From the NCBI GenBank assembly GCA_017452565.1, contig JAFTMF010000162.1, positions 1 through 7,895 on the forward strand: DNA of 7,895 nucleotides. The letters are read 5' to 3'. The DNA comes from Clostridia bacterium (GTDB lineage Bacteria; Bacillota; Clostridia; Oscillospirales; CAG-272). The position numbers and the translations under genes were made by a program. Below the pieces are notes generated by a model that worked only from the letters and a program-made list of their open reading frames with translations, did not search any database and was not told the DNA's origin. This document shows, in pieces, positions 1-6,084 of this stretch. Position 1 is the first letter of the stretch. Every line of letters begins with the position of its first letter.

Positions 1-475
1 AATCGACCTTCAGACACTCACCCTCAGCGGCACGCTGAGCAATAAAACCTGCGATGGCTTCGTCCAAGAAAGGGACAACCTCCAGCCAAACGGCTTCCAT
101 ATCTACCTCAGGACGCTCCACCGTGAAGATCTCTTTGTTCTGTGCAACCTGCATCACCGAAATATCGTCCCGCAGATTGTAGCGCTCCTTCAGCGTGTTC
201 AGAACGGCGAGATAATTCTCCAGATAAGGGCGATCCAGTGCAAGATGAGTGTCGGGGGAACCGATCTGCTCAATGCCCACGTAAATCTCTACCTTGCCGC
301 GGGTGATGGCAGAGGAGAGCTTTGCCTTTACCTTTTCTTCCAGAAAAGAGTAGGGACGGGAGATTTTAACGGTAGGATCCAGATAACGGCTGTTGACACT
401 CTTCAGCTCCACCGTAATATTTTTGCTATTGCTTGTTCCGGCGGCTCTGCCGAACGCGGTCATACTGTTTGCCAT
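1..475 (-). CDS. yicC: YicC/YloC family endoribonuclease, N-terminal part (3' end beyond window)
   Basis: The reverse strand encodes 158 residues from an ATG at 475-473 and stays open to the window edge, so the C-terminal half is missing (family members are about 290 aa). Family hallmarks are visible: the N-terminal SMTAFGRA motif (residues 4-11), ITVELKSVNSRYLD (20-33), a TRGKVEIYV segment (58-66), and RAAEGECL (148-155) matching the conserved R-x-x-EG-x-x-L stretch. YicC/YloC proteins are hexameric RNases linked to turnover of small RNAs and mRNA; they are cytosolic. In Firmicutes the gene usually precedes a remA/DUF370-type gene, gmk and rpoZ, which would lie left of position 1 (not seen). 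The start is supported by GGAGG (complement of 487-491) about 11 nt upstream, a slightly long spacing, and by agreement with the usual family N-terminus. It is transcribed divergently from asd, from a promoter at 541-513. Confidence 0.9.
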   Translation of the reverse strand, partial: MANSMTAFGRAAGTSNSKNITVELKSVNSRYLDPTVKISRPYSFLEEKVKAKLSSAITRGKVEIYVGIEQIGSPDTHLALDRPYLENYLAVLNTLKERYNLRDDISVMQVAQNKEIFTVERPEVDMEAVWLEVVPFLDEAIAGFIAQRAAEGECLKVD

Positions 476-512
476 TGAATCTGCAACCTCCGATAATTTC
501 CCATTTAGTATT

Positions 513-541
513 ATTATGCCACATTTTTTTCTCCTTGTCAA
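513..541 (-). promoter_or_regulatory. sigma-A type promoter for yicC
   Basis: Read on the minus strand, a perfect -35 box TTGACA (541-536) is followed after 17 nt by CATAAT (518-513), one mismatch from the -10 consensus. The predicted transcription start is near 506, giving a leader of about 30 nt that contains the GGAGG ribosome binding site. Confidence 0.75.
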
Positions 542-604
542 GATTACAAGGCAAAAAAGACGATTTTTTGTGAAATATTCTTCACACGGGAAAAGAAAAA
601 GGGA

Positions 605-633
605 TTGACAAATGGGAGATTCGATGATATAAT
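605..633 (+). promoter_or_regulatory. consensus sigma-A promoter for asd
   Basis: A perfect -35 hexamer TTGACA (605-610) and a perfect -10 hexamer TATAAT (628-633) are separated by exactly 17 nt. The predicted transcription start is near 640, so asd has an untranslated leader of about 100 nt. A full-consensus promoter fits the strongly biased codon use of asd and suggests high basal expression. Confidence 0.85.
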
Positions 634-662
634 GAATCAATCAGTTTTTTCTGTGAAAGAAG

Positions 663-707
663 TCGTTTTCGAAACGAAAAACGAAAAAATTTCGTTCGGA
701 AGCGAAA
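663..707 (+). other. overlapping inverted repeats in the asd leader
   Basis: The leader between the promoter and the ribosome binding site repeats CGAAA/TTTCG elements that can pair in mutually exclusive ways. TCGTTT (663-668) pairs with AAACGA (672-677) around a 3-nt loop. AACGAAA (680-686) pairs with TTTCGTT (690-696) around AAA. TTTCG (690-694) can instead pair with CGAAA (703-707). There is no T tract, so these are not an intrinsic terminator, and the leader is too short for a lysine riboswitch. A regulatory role is only inferred. Confidence 0.45.
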
Positions 708-726
708 TGACGATAAATTTTGTTTT

Positions 727-732
727 GAGGTG
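727..732 (+). promoter_or_regulatory. asd ribosome binding site that favours a TTG start
   Basis: GAGGTG sits 6 nt upstream of the TTG at 739. The alternative in-frame GTG at 730 lies inside this same motif and has only T-rich sequence upstream without a Shine-Dalgarno match. The TTG start also gives the N-terminus MEKKYRVGIIGATG, as expected for the family. Confidence 0.7.
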
Positions 733-738
733 AACGTT

Positions 739-1824
739 TTGGAAAAAAAATACAGAGTTGGCATTATCGGTGCCACCGGTATGGTAGGTCAGAGATTTCT
801 GACCCTTTTGGAAAATCATCCTTGGTTTGAGGTAACCGCACTTCTCGCCAGCCCCCGTACTGCCGGCAAGGCTTACGCTGAGGCAGTAGAAGGCCGCTGG
901 AAAATGAAAACTCCTCTGTCCGCAAAATACGGCGAGATGACTGTAATGGACTCCGAGGACATCGAGGCGGTAAAGCCTTTGGTTGACTTCGTGTTCTGTG
1001 CAGTGAATATGAAGAAAAACGAAATCCTTGCGCTGGAGGAAGCCTACGCAAAGGCAGAGATCCCCGTAGTTTCCAACAACAGCGCCAACCGCTGGACCCC
1101 CGACGTGCCGATGGTGATTCCCGAAATCAACCCCGAGCATCTGTCGGTGATCGAGCACCAGCGTGCCCGTCTCGGCACTCAGTACGGCTTTATTGCCGTC
1201 AAGCCCAACTGCTCCATTCAGAGCTACGTGCCCGCACTGACCGCACTCTTAGAGTTTGAGCCTACCCTCGTGGTTGCTACCACCTATCAGGCAATCTCCG
1301 GCGCAGGCAAGACCTTCAAAGAGTGGCCCGAGATGATCGATAACGTGATCCCCTATATCGGCGGCGAAGAAGAGAAGAGTGAGCAGGAGCCCCTGCGCAT
1401 CTGGGGCAACGTGGAAGACGGCGTGGTGGTCAAAGCCGCCGCTCCCCTGATTACCACCCAGTGCATCCGTGTCCCCGTGTCCGACGGTCACACCGCAGCT
1501 GTGTTCGTAAACTTCGCCAAGAAGCCTACCAAGGAAGAGATTCTCGATCGCTGGAACAACTACGTGGGTGAGCCTCAGAAGCTGGGTCTGCCCTCCGCAC
1601 CCGAAAAATTCCTCACCTATTTTGAGGAAGACAACCGCCCTCAGGCGGCGCTGGACCGTGACCTCTACGGCGGCATGGGTATTTCCATCGGCAGACTGAG
1701 AGAAGACTCCGCCTTCGACTACAAGTTCGTGGGTCTGTCTCACAACACCCTCCGCGGTGCTGCAGGCGGCGCGGTTGAAATCGCCGAGCTTCTCTGCGCT
1801 AAGGGATATATTGTAAAGAAATAA
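739..1824 (+). CDS. asd: aspartate-semialdehyde dehydrogenase
   Basis: The enzyme makes L-aspartate 4-semialdehyde from L-aspartyl-4-phosphate with NADPH, the branch-point step toward lysine/diaminopimelate, threonine and methionine; it is a cytosolic oligomer. With the TTG start the protein has 361 residues, typical of the longer archaeal/fungal-like ASADH class found in many Clostridia. Visible motifs are the dinucleotide-binding GATGMVGQ loop (residues 11-18), SNNSANR (112-118), the catalytic cysteine in KPNCSIQS (Cys158), TYQAISGAGK (about 182-191), and the active-site histidine in RVPVSDGHT (His251). A GTG start at 730 would add three residues but lacks a ribosome binding site. The gene is monocistronic: its own consensus promoter lies at 605-633, and a hairpin repeat and terminator follow. 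Codons end mostly in C or G (CTC, CCC, TCC), stronger bias than in the downstream operon, consistent with high expression. No frameshift or missing catalytic residue is seen. Confidence 0.96.
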   Translation: MEKKYRVGIIGATGMVGQRFLTLLENHPWFEVTALLASPRTAGKAYAEAVEGRWKMKTPLSAKYGEMTVMDSEDIEAVKPLVDFVFCAVNMKKNEILALEEAYAKAEIPVVSNNSANRWTPDVPMVIPEINPEHLSVIEHQRARLGTQYGFIAVKPNCSIQSYVPALTALLEFEPTLVVATTYQAISGAGKTFKEWPEMIDNVIPYIGGEEEKSEQEPLRIWGNVEDGVVVKAAAPLITTQCIRVPVSDGHTAAVFVNFAKKPTKEEILDRWNNYVGEPQKLGLPSAPEKFLTYFEEDNRPQAALDRDLYGGMGISIGRLREDSAFDYKFVGLSHNTLRGAAGGAVEIAELLCAKGYIVKK

Positions 1825-1830
1825 AACGTA

Positions 1831-1884
1831 TGCAGGGCTTCGCCCCGCACCCTACCAGAAACTTTCTTTCAAGAAAGTTTCTGG
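1831..1884 (+). repeat. two-hairpin intergenic repeat, REP-like
   Basis: An imperfect hairpin (1831-1849; GGGC pairs with GCCC around TTC, extended by TGC/GCA across an A-C mismatch) is followed by a perfect 14-bp inverted repeat, CCAGAAACTTTCTT (1855-1868) with AAGAAAGTTTCTGG (1871-1884), and a 2-nt centre. I recall near-identical hairpin pairs scattered between genes in Oscillospiraceae-type genomes, but cannot verify this here. It lies between the asd stop codon and the terminator and could stabilise the asd mRNA 3' end. Confidence 0.55.
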
Positions 1885-1903
1885 ACTTCAAAGAACTTCT
1901 AAA

Positions 1904-1935
1904 AAGCCCCGCATTTTTTGCGGGGCTTGATTTGT
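1904..1935 (+). terminator. intrinsic terminator of asd
   Basis: AAGCCCCGCA (1904-1913) pairs perfectly with TGCGGGGCTT (1919-1928) around a T5 loop, giving a 10-bp GC-rich stem. The following tail is only moderately T-rich. The A run before the stem supplies a short T tract on the other strand. It separates asd from the next promoter at 1968. Confidence 0.8.
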
Positions 1936-1964
1936 ATGAACAAAGTGTAAACAATAAACGCCGA

Positions 1965-2007
1965 CTCTTGACAATCAAATGATTGTGTGCTAAAATGCAA
2001 TCAAGAG
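1965..2007 (+). promoter_or_regulatory. candidate operator palindromes over the operon promoter
   Basis: ACAATCA (1971-1977) and TGATTGT (1980-1986) form a perfect inverted repeat with a 2-nt centre lying between the -35 and -10 boxes, where a bound repressor would block RNA polymerase. An outer inverted repeat, CTCTTGA (1965-1971) and TCAAGAG (2001-2007), brackets the promoter, and CAATCAA recurs directly at 1972 and 1999. No regulator gene is present in the window; operator function is inferred from position and symmetry. Confidence 0.45.
1968..1996 (+). promoter_or_regulatory. strong promoter for the LemA/DUF3137 operon
   Basis: TTGACA (1968-1973) and TAAAAT (1991-1996) are 17 nt apart, with TGC immediately before the -10 as an extended -10 element. 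The predicted start is near 2003, leaving a leader of about 35 nt. No comparably convincing promoter or terminator is seen before 7566, so all eight genes may be read from here. Confidence 0.8.
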
Positions 2008-2038
2008 ATTGGATGAACTTGACAAAAGAGGTATCATT

Positions 2039-2245
2039 ATGGAAACAAAGAAACCCACCGCCAAAACCCCCGAAGCGGATTGCGAGCATTGCCTCTACTA
2101 CGATTACGATGAAGACGTAGAGGATATGGTCTGCATTATGAATCTGGACGAGGATGAGTACGCCTCGATGCTTCAGGGAAAGAAGAACCGCTGTCCCTAC
2201 TTCCGCTTCTACGACGAGTATAAGAGCGTGCAAAAGCAAATCTGA
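2039..2245 (+). CDS. small four-cysteine acidic protein, DUF6472-like
   Basis: A 68-residue acidic protein with Cys15 and Cys18 (CEHC), Cys32 and Cys52 (CPYF), a spacing suited to a single zinc or metal site. The pattern C-x2-C-x-YY, a central C-x2-NLDEDEY segment, and a C-terminal CPYFRF-x-DEYK with a final basic tail resembles the short clostridial proteins classed as DUF6472, whose function is unknown; the family name is from memory. There is no signal peptide or membrane segment. The ATG at 2039 is chosen because AGAGG (2027-2031) lies 7 nt upstream; the in-frame TTG at 2009 has no ribosome binding site and is only a few bases from the predicted transcription start. It is the first gene of the operon, 10 nt ahead of the next gene, whose ribosome binding site overlaps its stop codon. 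It may be a general small protein that shares the transcript rather than a part of the LemA system. Confidence 0.8.
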   Translation: METKKPTAKTPEADCEHCLYYDYDEDVEDMVCIMNLDEDEYASMLQGKKNRCPYFRFYDEYKSVQKQI

Positions 2246-2255
2246 GGAGACGATA

Positions 2256-2930
2256 ATGACCATCTACAATTTTGCAGACGCAACCGTTATGCTGACTATC
2301 GAAGAGAAGACCTACAAGCTGGCTCCGTATGAAAAGCGCGTGTTGAAACTGCCCACCGGAGAGTATGCCATCAGCGCCTACATCGCCTATTCCGACGGCA
2401 CGCCGGTGCTGAAAAAATCCTATTACAGACGCCACGATGGCGGCAATATTACCCATATCTATCCTGCCACCACCGCCAATCTGTGGGTGGAGAGCGGTGC
2501 AGAGCTCAATATCCGTTCGTGGAAGCAGTCGCTGAGAGGCGTGTCCGGCTACCATCAGATTATGCTGGACTTTGAATGCCAAAGCTGCGAGCTGTCCGAG
2601 CGCCGAGACGGATTCATTGACGCATCGGTACCCAAATCCTTGATCCGCATCTGTAAGATTCACATCGGATTTACGTGGTTCTTAGCATTGCTGATTATGG
2701 CAATCGGCGTTGCATTTACGGTGCTGCTGGCTGGGGTAATCGGTGAGTCCGCACCTATGACCGAGAGCGTATTTATGGAGATTTTCCCTATGCTGGTGGC
2801 TCCCTTCGCGGCGATTTATCTGATTATCCGGGAAGCACGCAATCTCCATTTCATCAAAATTTGCAATAGCTATCCCATCTTGAACCTTTCCACCGACTCA
2901 AACGAGGTAATTGACAATGATGATCTATAA
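2256..2930 (+). CDS. small membrane protein, beta-rich N-terminal domain plus C-terminal TM hairpin (paralog 1)
   Basis: I do not recognise the family. The 224-residue protein has no signal peptide. Residues 1-125 look like short beta strands, with a start motif M-T-I-Y-N and a KLPTGEYAISAY segment (31-42) resembling the turn seen in beta-sandwich modules. Two hydrophobic segments follow (about 138-162 and 176-192). The loop between them is acidic and both flanks are basic (KSLIRICK; REARNLHFIK), which predicts both termini in the cytoplasm. It is paralogous to the next two genes: shared features include M-x-I-[YF]-N, a GEY motif near residue 35, an I-R motif at 86-87, and RRDGFID (116-122), matched by RKDGCVD in the next gene. 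The ATG at 2256 is chosen because GAGGAGA overlaps the preceding stop codon; an upstream in-frame ATG at 2154 would lie inside the previous gene. It overlaps the next gene by 14 nt. Confidence 0.85.
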   Translation: MTIYNFADATVMLTIEEKTYKLAPYEKRVLKLPTGEYAISAYIAYSDGTPVLKKSYYRRHDGGNITHIYPATTANLWVESGAELNIRSWKQSLRGVSGYHQIMLDFECQSCELSERRDGFIDASVPKSLIRICKIHIGFTWFLALLIMAIGVAFTVLLAGVIGESAPMTESVFMEIFPMLVAPFAAIYLIIREARNLHFIKICNSYPILNLSTDSNEVIDNDDL

Positions 2931-3648
2931 CACCGTCGACCTGCCGATTCTGGTAACCGTCGGCGATCAGAGCTTCCGTATGGAGCGGGACAGCGAAAAA
3001 GAGCTGAAGCTCCCCGCAGGCGAATATTTTTTCAGCATCCACAAGCTGGACCCCTACACCGGTGAGCCGCTGCGAAAGTATAAGACCGATTATTTCCCCA
3101 CCACCGCGATGGATTTTCAGCGGGGCAAATGGGGCAAAACCAATCGGATGCGCTACGATCGCTATCATAACAGCACCGCCATCTGCTACGGTATGACGGC
3201 TCTGCTGAATCTGCGCCGTGCCACCAAGATGTATATCCGGGAACGGCAGTCCGATAAACTGCTGTTTGCAGTATCCTCCGAGCGGTATTTTACCGATCTG
3301 TTTGATCTGACCGTAGAGGAAGGGGAGCTTTCCCATCGCAAGGACGGCTGCGTGGATGAACTCACTCGCACCAAGCTGGTTCGCAGTGCTTACTTAGAGC
3401 TGATCGGTTCCATCGTGGCAGCCGTTGCCGTGATGGCGGGAGCCGGACTGCTGCTCACTTTGCTGACCCCCGATCAGCTGGGCGAGTTTGTCTCGGCCAT
3501 CTTAGCAGATTCCGACGTGATTCTATGGATCGTCGGCCCGATTGTGCTAATCGGCTGCCTCATTTACGATCTTGGAAAAATCCGCAAGGTGAAGCAGCTG
3601 AAAAATCTCCCCTTGCTGCCTACGAAAGAATACTATGATTATCTTTAA
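2917..3648 (+). CDS. small membrane protein, beta-rich N-terminal domain plus C-terminal TM hairpin (paralog 2)
   Basis: A 243-residue relative of its two neighbours and the longest of the three. The N-terminus MMIYNTVDLPILV aligns with MTIYNFADATVML and MIIFNSTDHPIAV; KLPAGEYFFS (31-40) aligns with KLPTGEYAIS in paralog 1. KMYIRER (104-110) aligns with KLHIREK of paralog 3, and EEGELSHRKDGCVD (134-147) with the matching stretch of paralog 1. Hydrophobic segments lie at about 160-183 and 201-217, with an acidic loop between (PDQLGE to LADSD) and a basic tail (KIRKVKQLK), so N-in/C-in topology is predicted. Start choice: GAGG (2904-2907) is 9 nt from the ATG at 2917, and this start aligns with the paralogs; TTG 2911 and ATG 2920 are alternatives. 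It overlaps the upstream gene and the downstream gene by 14 nt each. Function unknown. Confidence 0.85.
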   Translation: MMIYNTVDLPILVTVGDQSFRMERDSEKELKLPAGEYFFSIHKLDPYTGEPLRKYKTDYFPTTAMDFQRGKWGKTNRMRYDRYHNSTAICYGMTALLNLRRATKMYIRERQSDKLLFAVSSERYFTDLFDLTVEEGELSHRKDGCVDELTRTKLVRSAYLELIGSIVAAVAVMAGAGLLLTLLTPDQLGEFVSAILADSDVILWIVGPIVLIGCLIYDLGKIRKVKQLKNLPLLPTKEYYDYL

Positions 3649-4249
3649 TTCAACCGATCACCCTATAGCGGTATTTCTATATAACCGCTCCATTGTTATC
3701 GAAGCGAGAAGCTACTATGAAGACCCGCTGATCGAAGGAGAGTATGACTTTCGCGCCTATAAACTGCGCAAAAACGGAAAGCCTCTGTCCTATTATGGAA
3801 AAAACGACGAGGATTGGGGCGCTATGATGCACGTACAACGCCTATGTCTCGGCGTGTCGGGGAAACTCACGGCGGAGCGAGACTGCAAACTACATATCCG
3901 CGAGAAGTATTGTCGCTTCTTCGGCTTAAGCAGAAATAAGAGCGAGCTGGAGTGTCTGGAATGCACCGTAGAAAACGGAAAACTGCAAAATGTGCAGAAC
4001 TATTTTCCCACGTACTATTGGCCGAAGCGAGAGTTGCGCGGCAACTATCTTCTATTGGGCTTTTTCATCCTCTGCAATCTTGCGATGCTGAGCATACCGC
4101 AATACGATATTAGTACCTTTGCGCTGAAATTCCTCTTTCAAGGCCTGTTTCTGTTCTTGGATTGGATGTGCATTCGCACCATCCGCATCCTGCGCAAATA
4201 CCCTATACGGTCGGAAACGGAAGTGATTCGAAAAGATGAATGTAATTGA
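3635..4249 (+). CDS. small membrane protein, beta-rich N-terminal domain plus C-terminal TM hairpin (paralog 3)
   Basis: A 204-residue, shortest and most divergent member of the trio. It keeps M-I-I-F-N at the start, IEGEYDFRAYKLRKNGKPL (33-51) matching the GEY region of paralogs 1 and 2, KLHIREK (85-91), and TVENGKL (111-117) matching TVEEGEL of paralog 2. It has lost the RDG motif. Hydrophobic segments lie at about 138-153 and 163-180, with basic flanks (PKRELRG; RTIRILRK), so both termini should be cytoplasmic. It is richer in cysteine than its sisters (nine), mostly not in CxxC pairs. The ATG at 3635 has only a weak GAAAG upstream and begins inside the preceding gene, so translational coupling is likely. 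Codon use is somewhat more A/T-ending than in paralogs 1 and 2. Function unknown. Confidence 0.83.
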   Translation: MIIFNSTDHPIAVFLYNRSIVIEARSYYEDPLIEGEYDFRAYKLRKNGKPLSYYGKNDEDWGAMMHVQRLCLGVSGKLTAERDCKLHIREKYCRFFGLSRNKSELECLECTVENGKLQNVQNYFPTYYWPKRELRGNYLLLGFFILCNLAMLSIPQYDISTFALKFLFQGLFLFLDWMCIRTIRILRKYPIRSETEVIRKDECN

Positions 4250-5165
4250 AAAATTAGAGCGGCTTCGAATCGCTTACAATCGACTGATCCGAATCGGCGG
4301 TTGGATTGTCGGCATTGGTTTTCTGCTGTTTATGGCGGATGTGCTCGGCCTGATCAATGAAGTTGGTGTGATTAATGGCGCCGGATGGATTGGTATCTTG
4401 ATTGTGGTGGGCGGACTCGCAGTGTTGGGCGTTGCCTTTTTTCGCTACTATTTCCCCTTTCTGCAAATATACAAAGGGGAATTGATTCAATCCATTTTGG
4501 CTGAGAATTTGGAAGGATACGATGATCTCCGCTATTTTCCAGAAGATGGTATTTCCAAAGACACTATAGAATCTACCGGTATGATGTGGATGGGGAATAC
4601 CTATTCATCGGGCGATCTCATCGAAGGCAGTTATAAGGGTGTTGAATTCAGGCAATCCGACGTCTGCATTGAAGAAGTTACCTATTACAATAAGTCCGAG
4701 CACCGCGAGACCTATCTCCGCGGTCGGTGGATGATCTTCGATTTCAATAAACGCTTCCGTTCCGATTTGCAGGTTTGCGAGAAGGATTTTCGCTATGCAC
4801 GCGCCTACGGCGGTCCCTTCTCAAAAGGCGAGAAAATGCATACGTTGGAAACCGAATCGGTAGCCTTCAACCGCGCCTTCACCATTGCGGCGGAGAATGA
4901 CAGTGAGGCGTTCTACATTCTCACTCCTCACTTTATGGAGAAGCTGTTGGAGGTAAAAGCCAAAATCAGCGGCGACCTCCTCTTCTGCTTCGTGGACAGT
5001 CAGCTGCACGTTGCCATCAACGATGAGTACAACAATTTCGAGCCTAATATGGCAGTGCCGGTAGATGCAGACCGCATCCGTCGCTCGGTTTGGGAAGATC
5101 TGGAACCCATTACCGAACTCATCAATATCCTACGGTTAGATGACCGTCTGTTTCTCACCAACTAA
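4236..5165 (+). CDS. DUF3137 family membrane protein (copy 1)
   Basis: A 309-residue protein with two N-terminal membrane segments (about 20-40 and 49-70) and a large C-terminal domain. Basic residues precede the first segment and follow the second, so the C-terminal domain should face the cytoplasm. The order of conserved stretches fits DUF3137 (Pfam name from memory): DGISKDTIEST (104-114), DLIEGSYKGV (127-136), LRGRWMIFDFNKRF (161-174), an FNRAF segment near 211, SEAFYILTPHFMEKLLE (223-239), LLFCFVDSQLHVAI (248-261), and a final ELINILRLDDRLF. No catalytic motif is recognised and the family has no established biochemical role. DUF3137 genes frequently neighbour lemA, as here. The start overlaps the previous gene by 14 nt, with its stop TGA at 4247-4249 read in another frame. 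It is 37 nt from a clear paralog. Confidence 0.9.
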   Translation: MNVIEKLERLRIAYNRLIRIGGWIVGIGFLLFMADVLGLINEVGVINGAGWIGILIVVGGLAVLGVAFFRYYFPFLQIYKGELIQSILAENLEGYDDLRYFPEDGISKDTIESTGMMWMGNTYSSGDLIEGSYKGVEFRQSDVCIEEVTYYNKSEHRETYLRGRWMIFDFNKRFRSDLQVCEKDFRYARAYGGPFSKGEKMHTLETESVAFNRAFTIAAENDSEAFYILTPHFMEKLLEVKAKISGDLLFCFVDSQLHVAINDEYNNFEPNMAVPVDADRIRRSVWEDLEPITELINILRLDDRLFLTN

Positions 5166-5202
5166 TCCGATAGATAGTATATAATACAAAAGGGAACCCA
5201 CT

Positions 5203-6081
5203 ATGAATACGTTTGAAACCTTAGAACAAATGCGTCTGCGTGCCCGCAACGGTACGCTGCTCGGCATCGTGCTGATTGCCGTAGGATTTCTTCTGTTTCT
5301 TCCGATGCCGTTTGTCGGCTTTCCGATGTTTGTGGGCGGGATCATTGCCGGCATCGTCGCTGACCGTACAGTCGTCAAGCCCTACAAAGCCGCTTATAAA
5401 GAGATGATGGTGCGGGGACTGCTCTCGGAGAAGATCGATCACCTGCACTTCGATCCTGATGGCGGCATTGACAAAGACGTTGTAGAGTCTACCGATATGA
5501 TGCAGCTGGGAAACCGCTACCATACCAACGATCTCATCGAAGGCTCTTATAACGGCGTCCGCTTTTCTCAGTCGGATATTCTCATCCAGCATCATACATC
5601 CAGCGGTAAATCCTCCCACACTACCACCTATCTCAAGGGCCGCTGGCTGGTTTTCGACTTCAATAAAAGATTCCTCTGCGACCTGCAGGTGCGGGATCGT
5701 CACTTTTCCTATGCGAAAAAATCGGGCGGCTGGTTCTCCGAGCGGGAGAAAACCGAAAAGCTGGAAACCGAATCGGAGGAGTTCAACCGCATCTTCAAGG
5801 TCTATGCCGCAAATGACAGCGAGGCCTTTTATATCCTCACTCCGCACTTTATGGAAGCTTTGATGCGCGCAAGAGAGCAAGCCGATGGGGAAGTGCTTTT
5901 CTGCTTCGTAGACAAAAAGCTCCACGTAGCGGTGAATAATCACTCCGACGGCTTCGAGCCTCCCGTATGGTCGCCCATTGATCAGGCAGCCGCAAGGGAA
6001 GCCATCCTGTCCGATCTGCGGCTCATCACCGATCTGATAGACACGCTGAATTTGGACGAGCGGCTGTTTATGGGGGAATAA
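5203..6081 (+). CDS. DUF3137 family membrane protein (copy 2)
   Basis: A 292-residue paralog of the preceding gene, with the same architecture: two closely spaced membrane segments (about 17-34 and 36-53) and a predicted cytoplasmic domain. Conserved stretches are GGIDKDVVEST (87-97), DLIEGSYNGVRFSQSDILI (110-128), LKGRWLVFDFNKRFLCDLQV (144-163), LETESEEFNRIF (187-198), SEAFYILTPHFMEAL (206-220), VLFCFVDKKLHVAV (231-244) and LIDTLNLDERLF (278-289). Within these blocks it is close to copy 1, while membrane segments and linkers differ, so the duplication looks old. The start is supported by AGGGA (5191-5195) 7 nt upstream. A TATAAT at 5180-5185 in the 37-nt gap has no -35 partner. Only 3 nt separate it from the next gene. 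Function unknown. Confidence 0.92.
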   Translation: MNTFETLEQMRLRARNGTLLGIVLIAVGFLLFLPMPFVGFPMFVGGIIAGIVADRTVVKPYKAAYKEMMVRGLLSEKIDHLHFDPDGGIDKDVVESTDMMQLGNRYHTNDLIEGSYNGVRFSQSDILIQHHTSSGKSSHTTTYLKGRWLVFDFNKRFLCDLQVRDRHFSYAKKSGGWFSEREKTEKLETESEEFNRIFKVYAANDSEAFYILTPHFMEALMRAREQADGEVLFCFVDKKLHVAVNNHSDGFEPPVWSPIDQAAAREAILSDLRLITDLIDTLNLDERLFMGE

Positions 6082-6084
6082 CCG

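Noticed and set aside
245..608. Plus-strand open frames opposite yicC and in the intergenic region
   Set aside because: The minus strand encodes clear YicC motifs here; the plus-strand frames have no ribosome binding sites and cross the yicC promoter.
640..738. Lysine riboswitch or T-box in the asd leader
   Set aside because: The leader is about 100 nt, too short for either class, and no T-box sequence, terminator with T tract or L-box core was seen.
1249..1743. Minus-strand open frames opposite asd (also 637-1158)
   Set aside because: They lie opposite a certain, highly codon-biased gene, and the second also covers the asd leader and ribosome binding site.
2009..2038. TTG start for the four-cysteine protein
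   Set aside because: It lies only a few nt after the predicted transcription start and has no ribosome binding site; ATG 2039 has a well-spaced one.
2154..2255. N-terminal extension of paralog 1 to an upstream ATG
   Set aside because: It would overlap the four-cysteine gene by about 90 nt and add a sequence with no counterpart in the paralogs; the ATG at 2256 has a strong ribosome binding site.
5180..5185. TATAAT before DUF3137 copy 2 as an internal promoter
   Set aside because: No acceptable -35 hexamer at 16-18 nt and no TG extension; likely chance in an A/T-rich gap.
5221..5943. 240-codon open frame on the minus strand
   Set aside because: It is wholly antisense to the DUF3137 copy 2 gene, has no recognisable protein features, and arises from the codon bias of the real gene.
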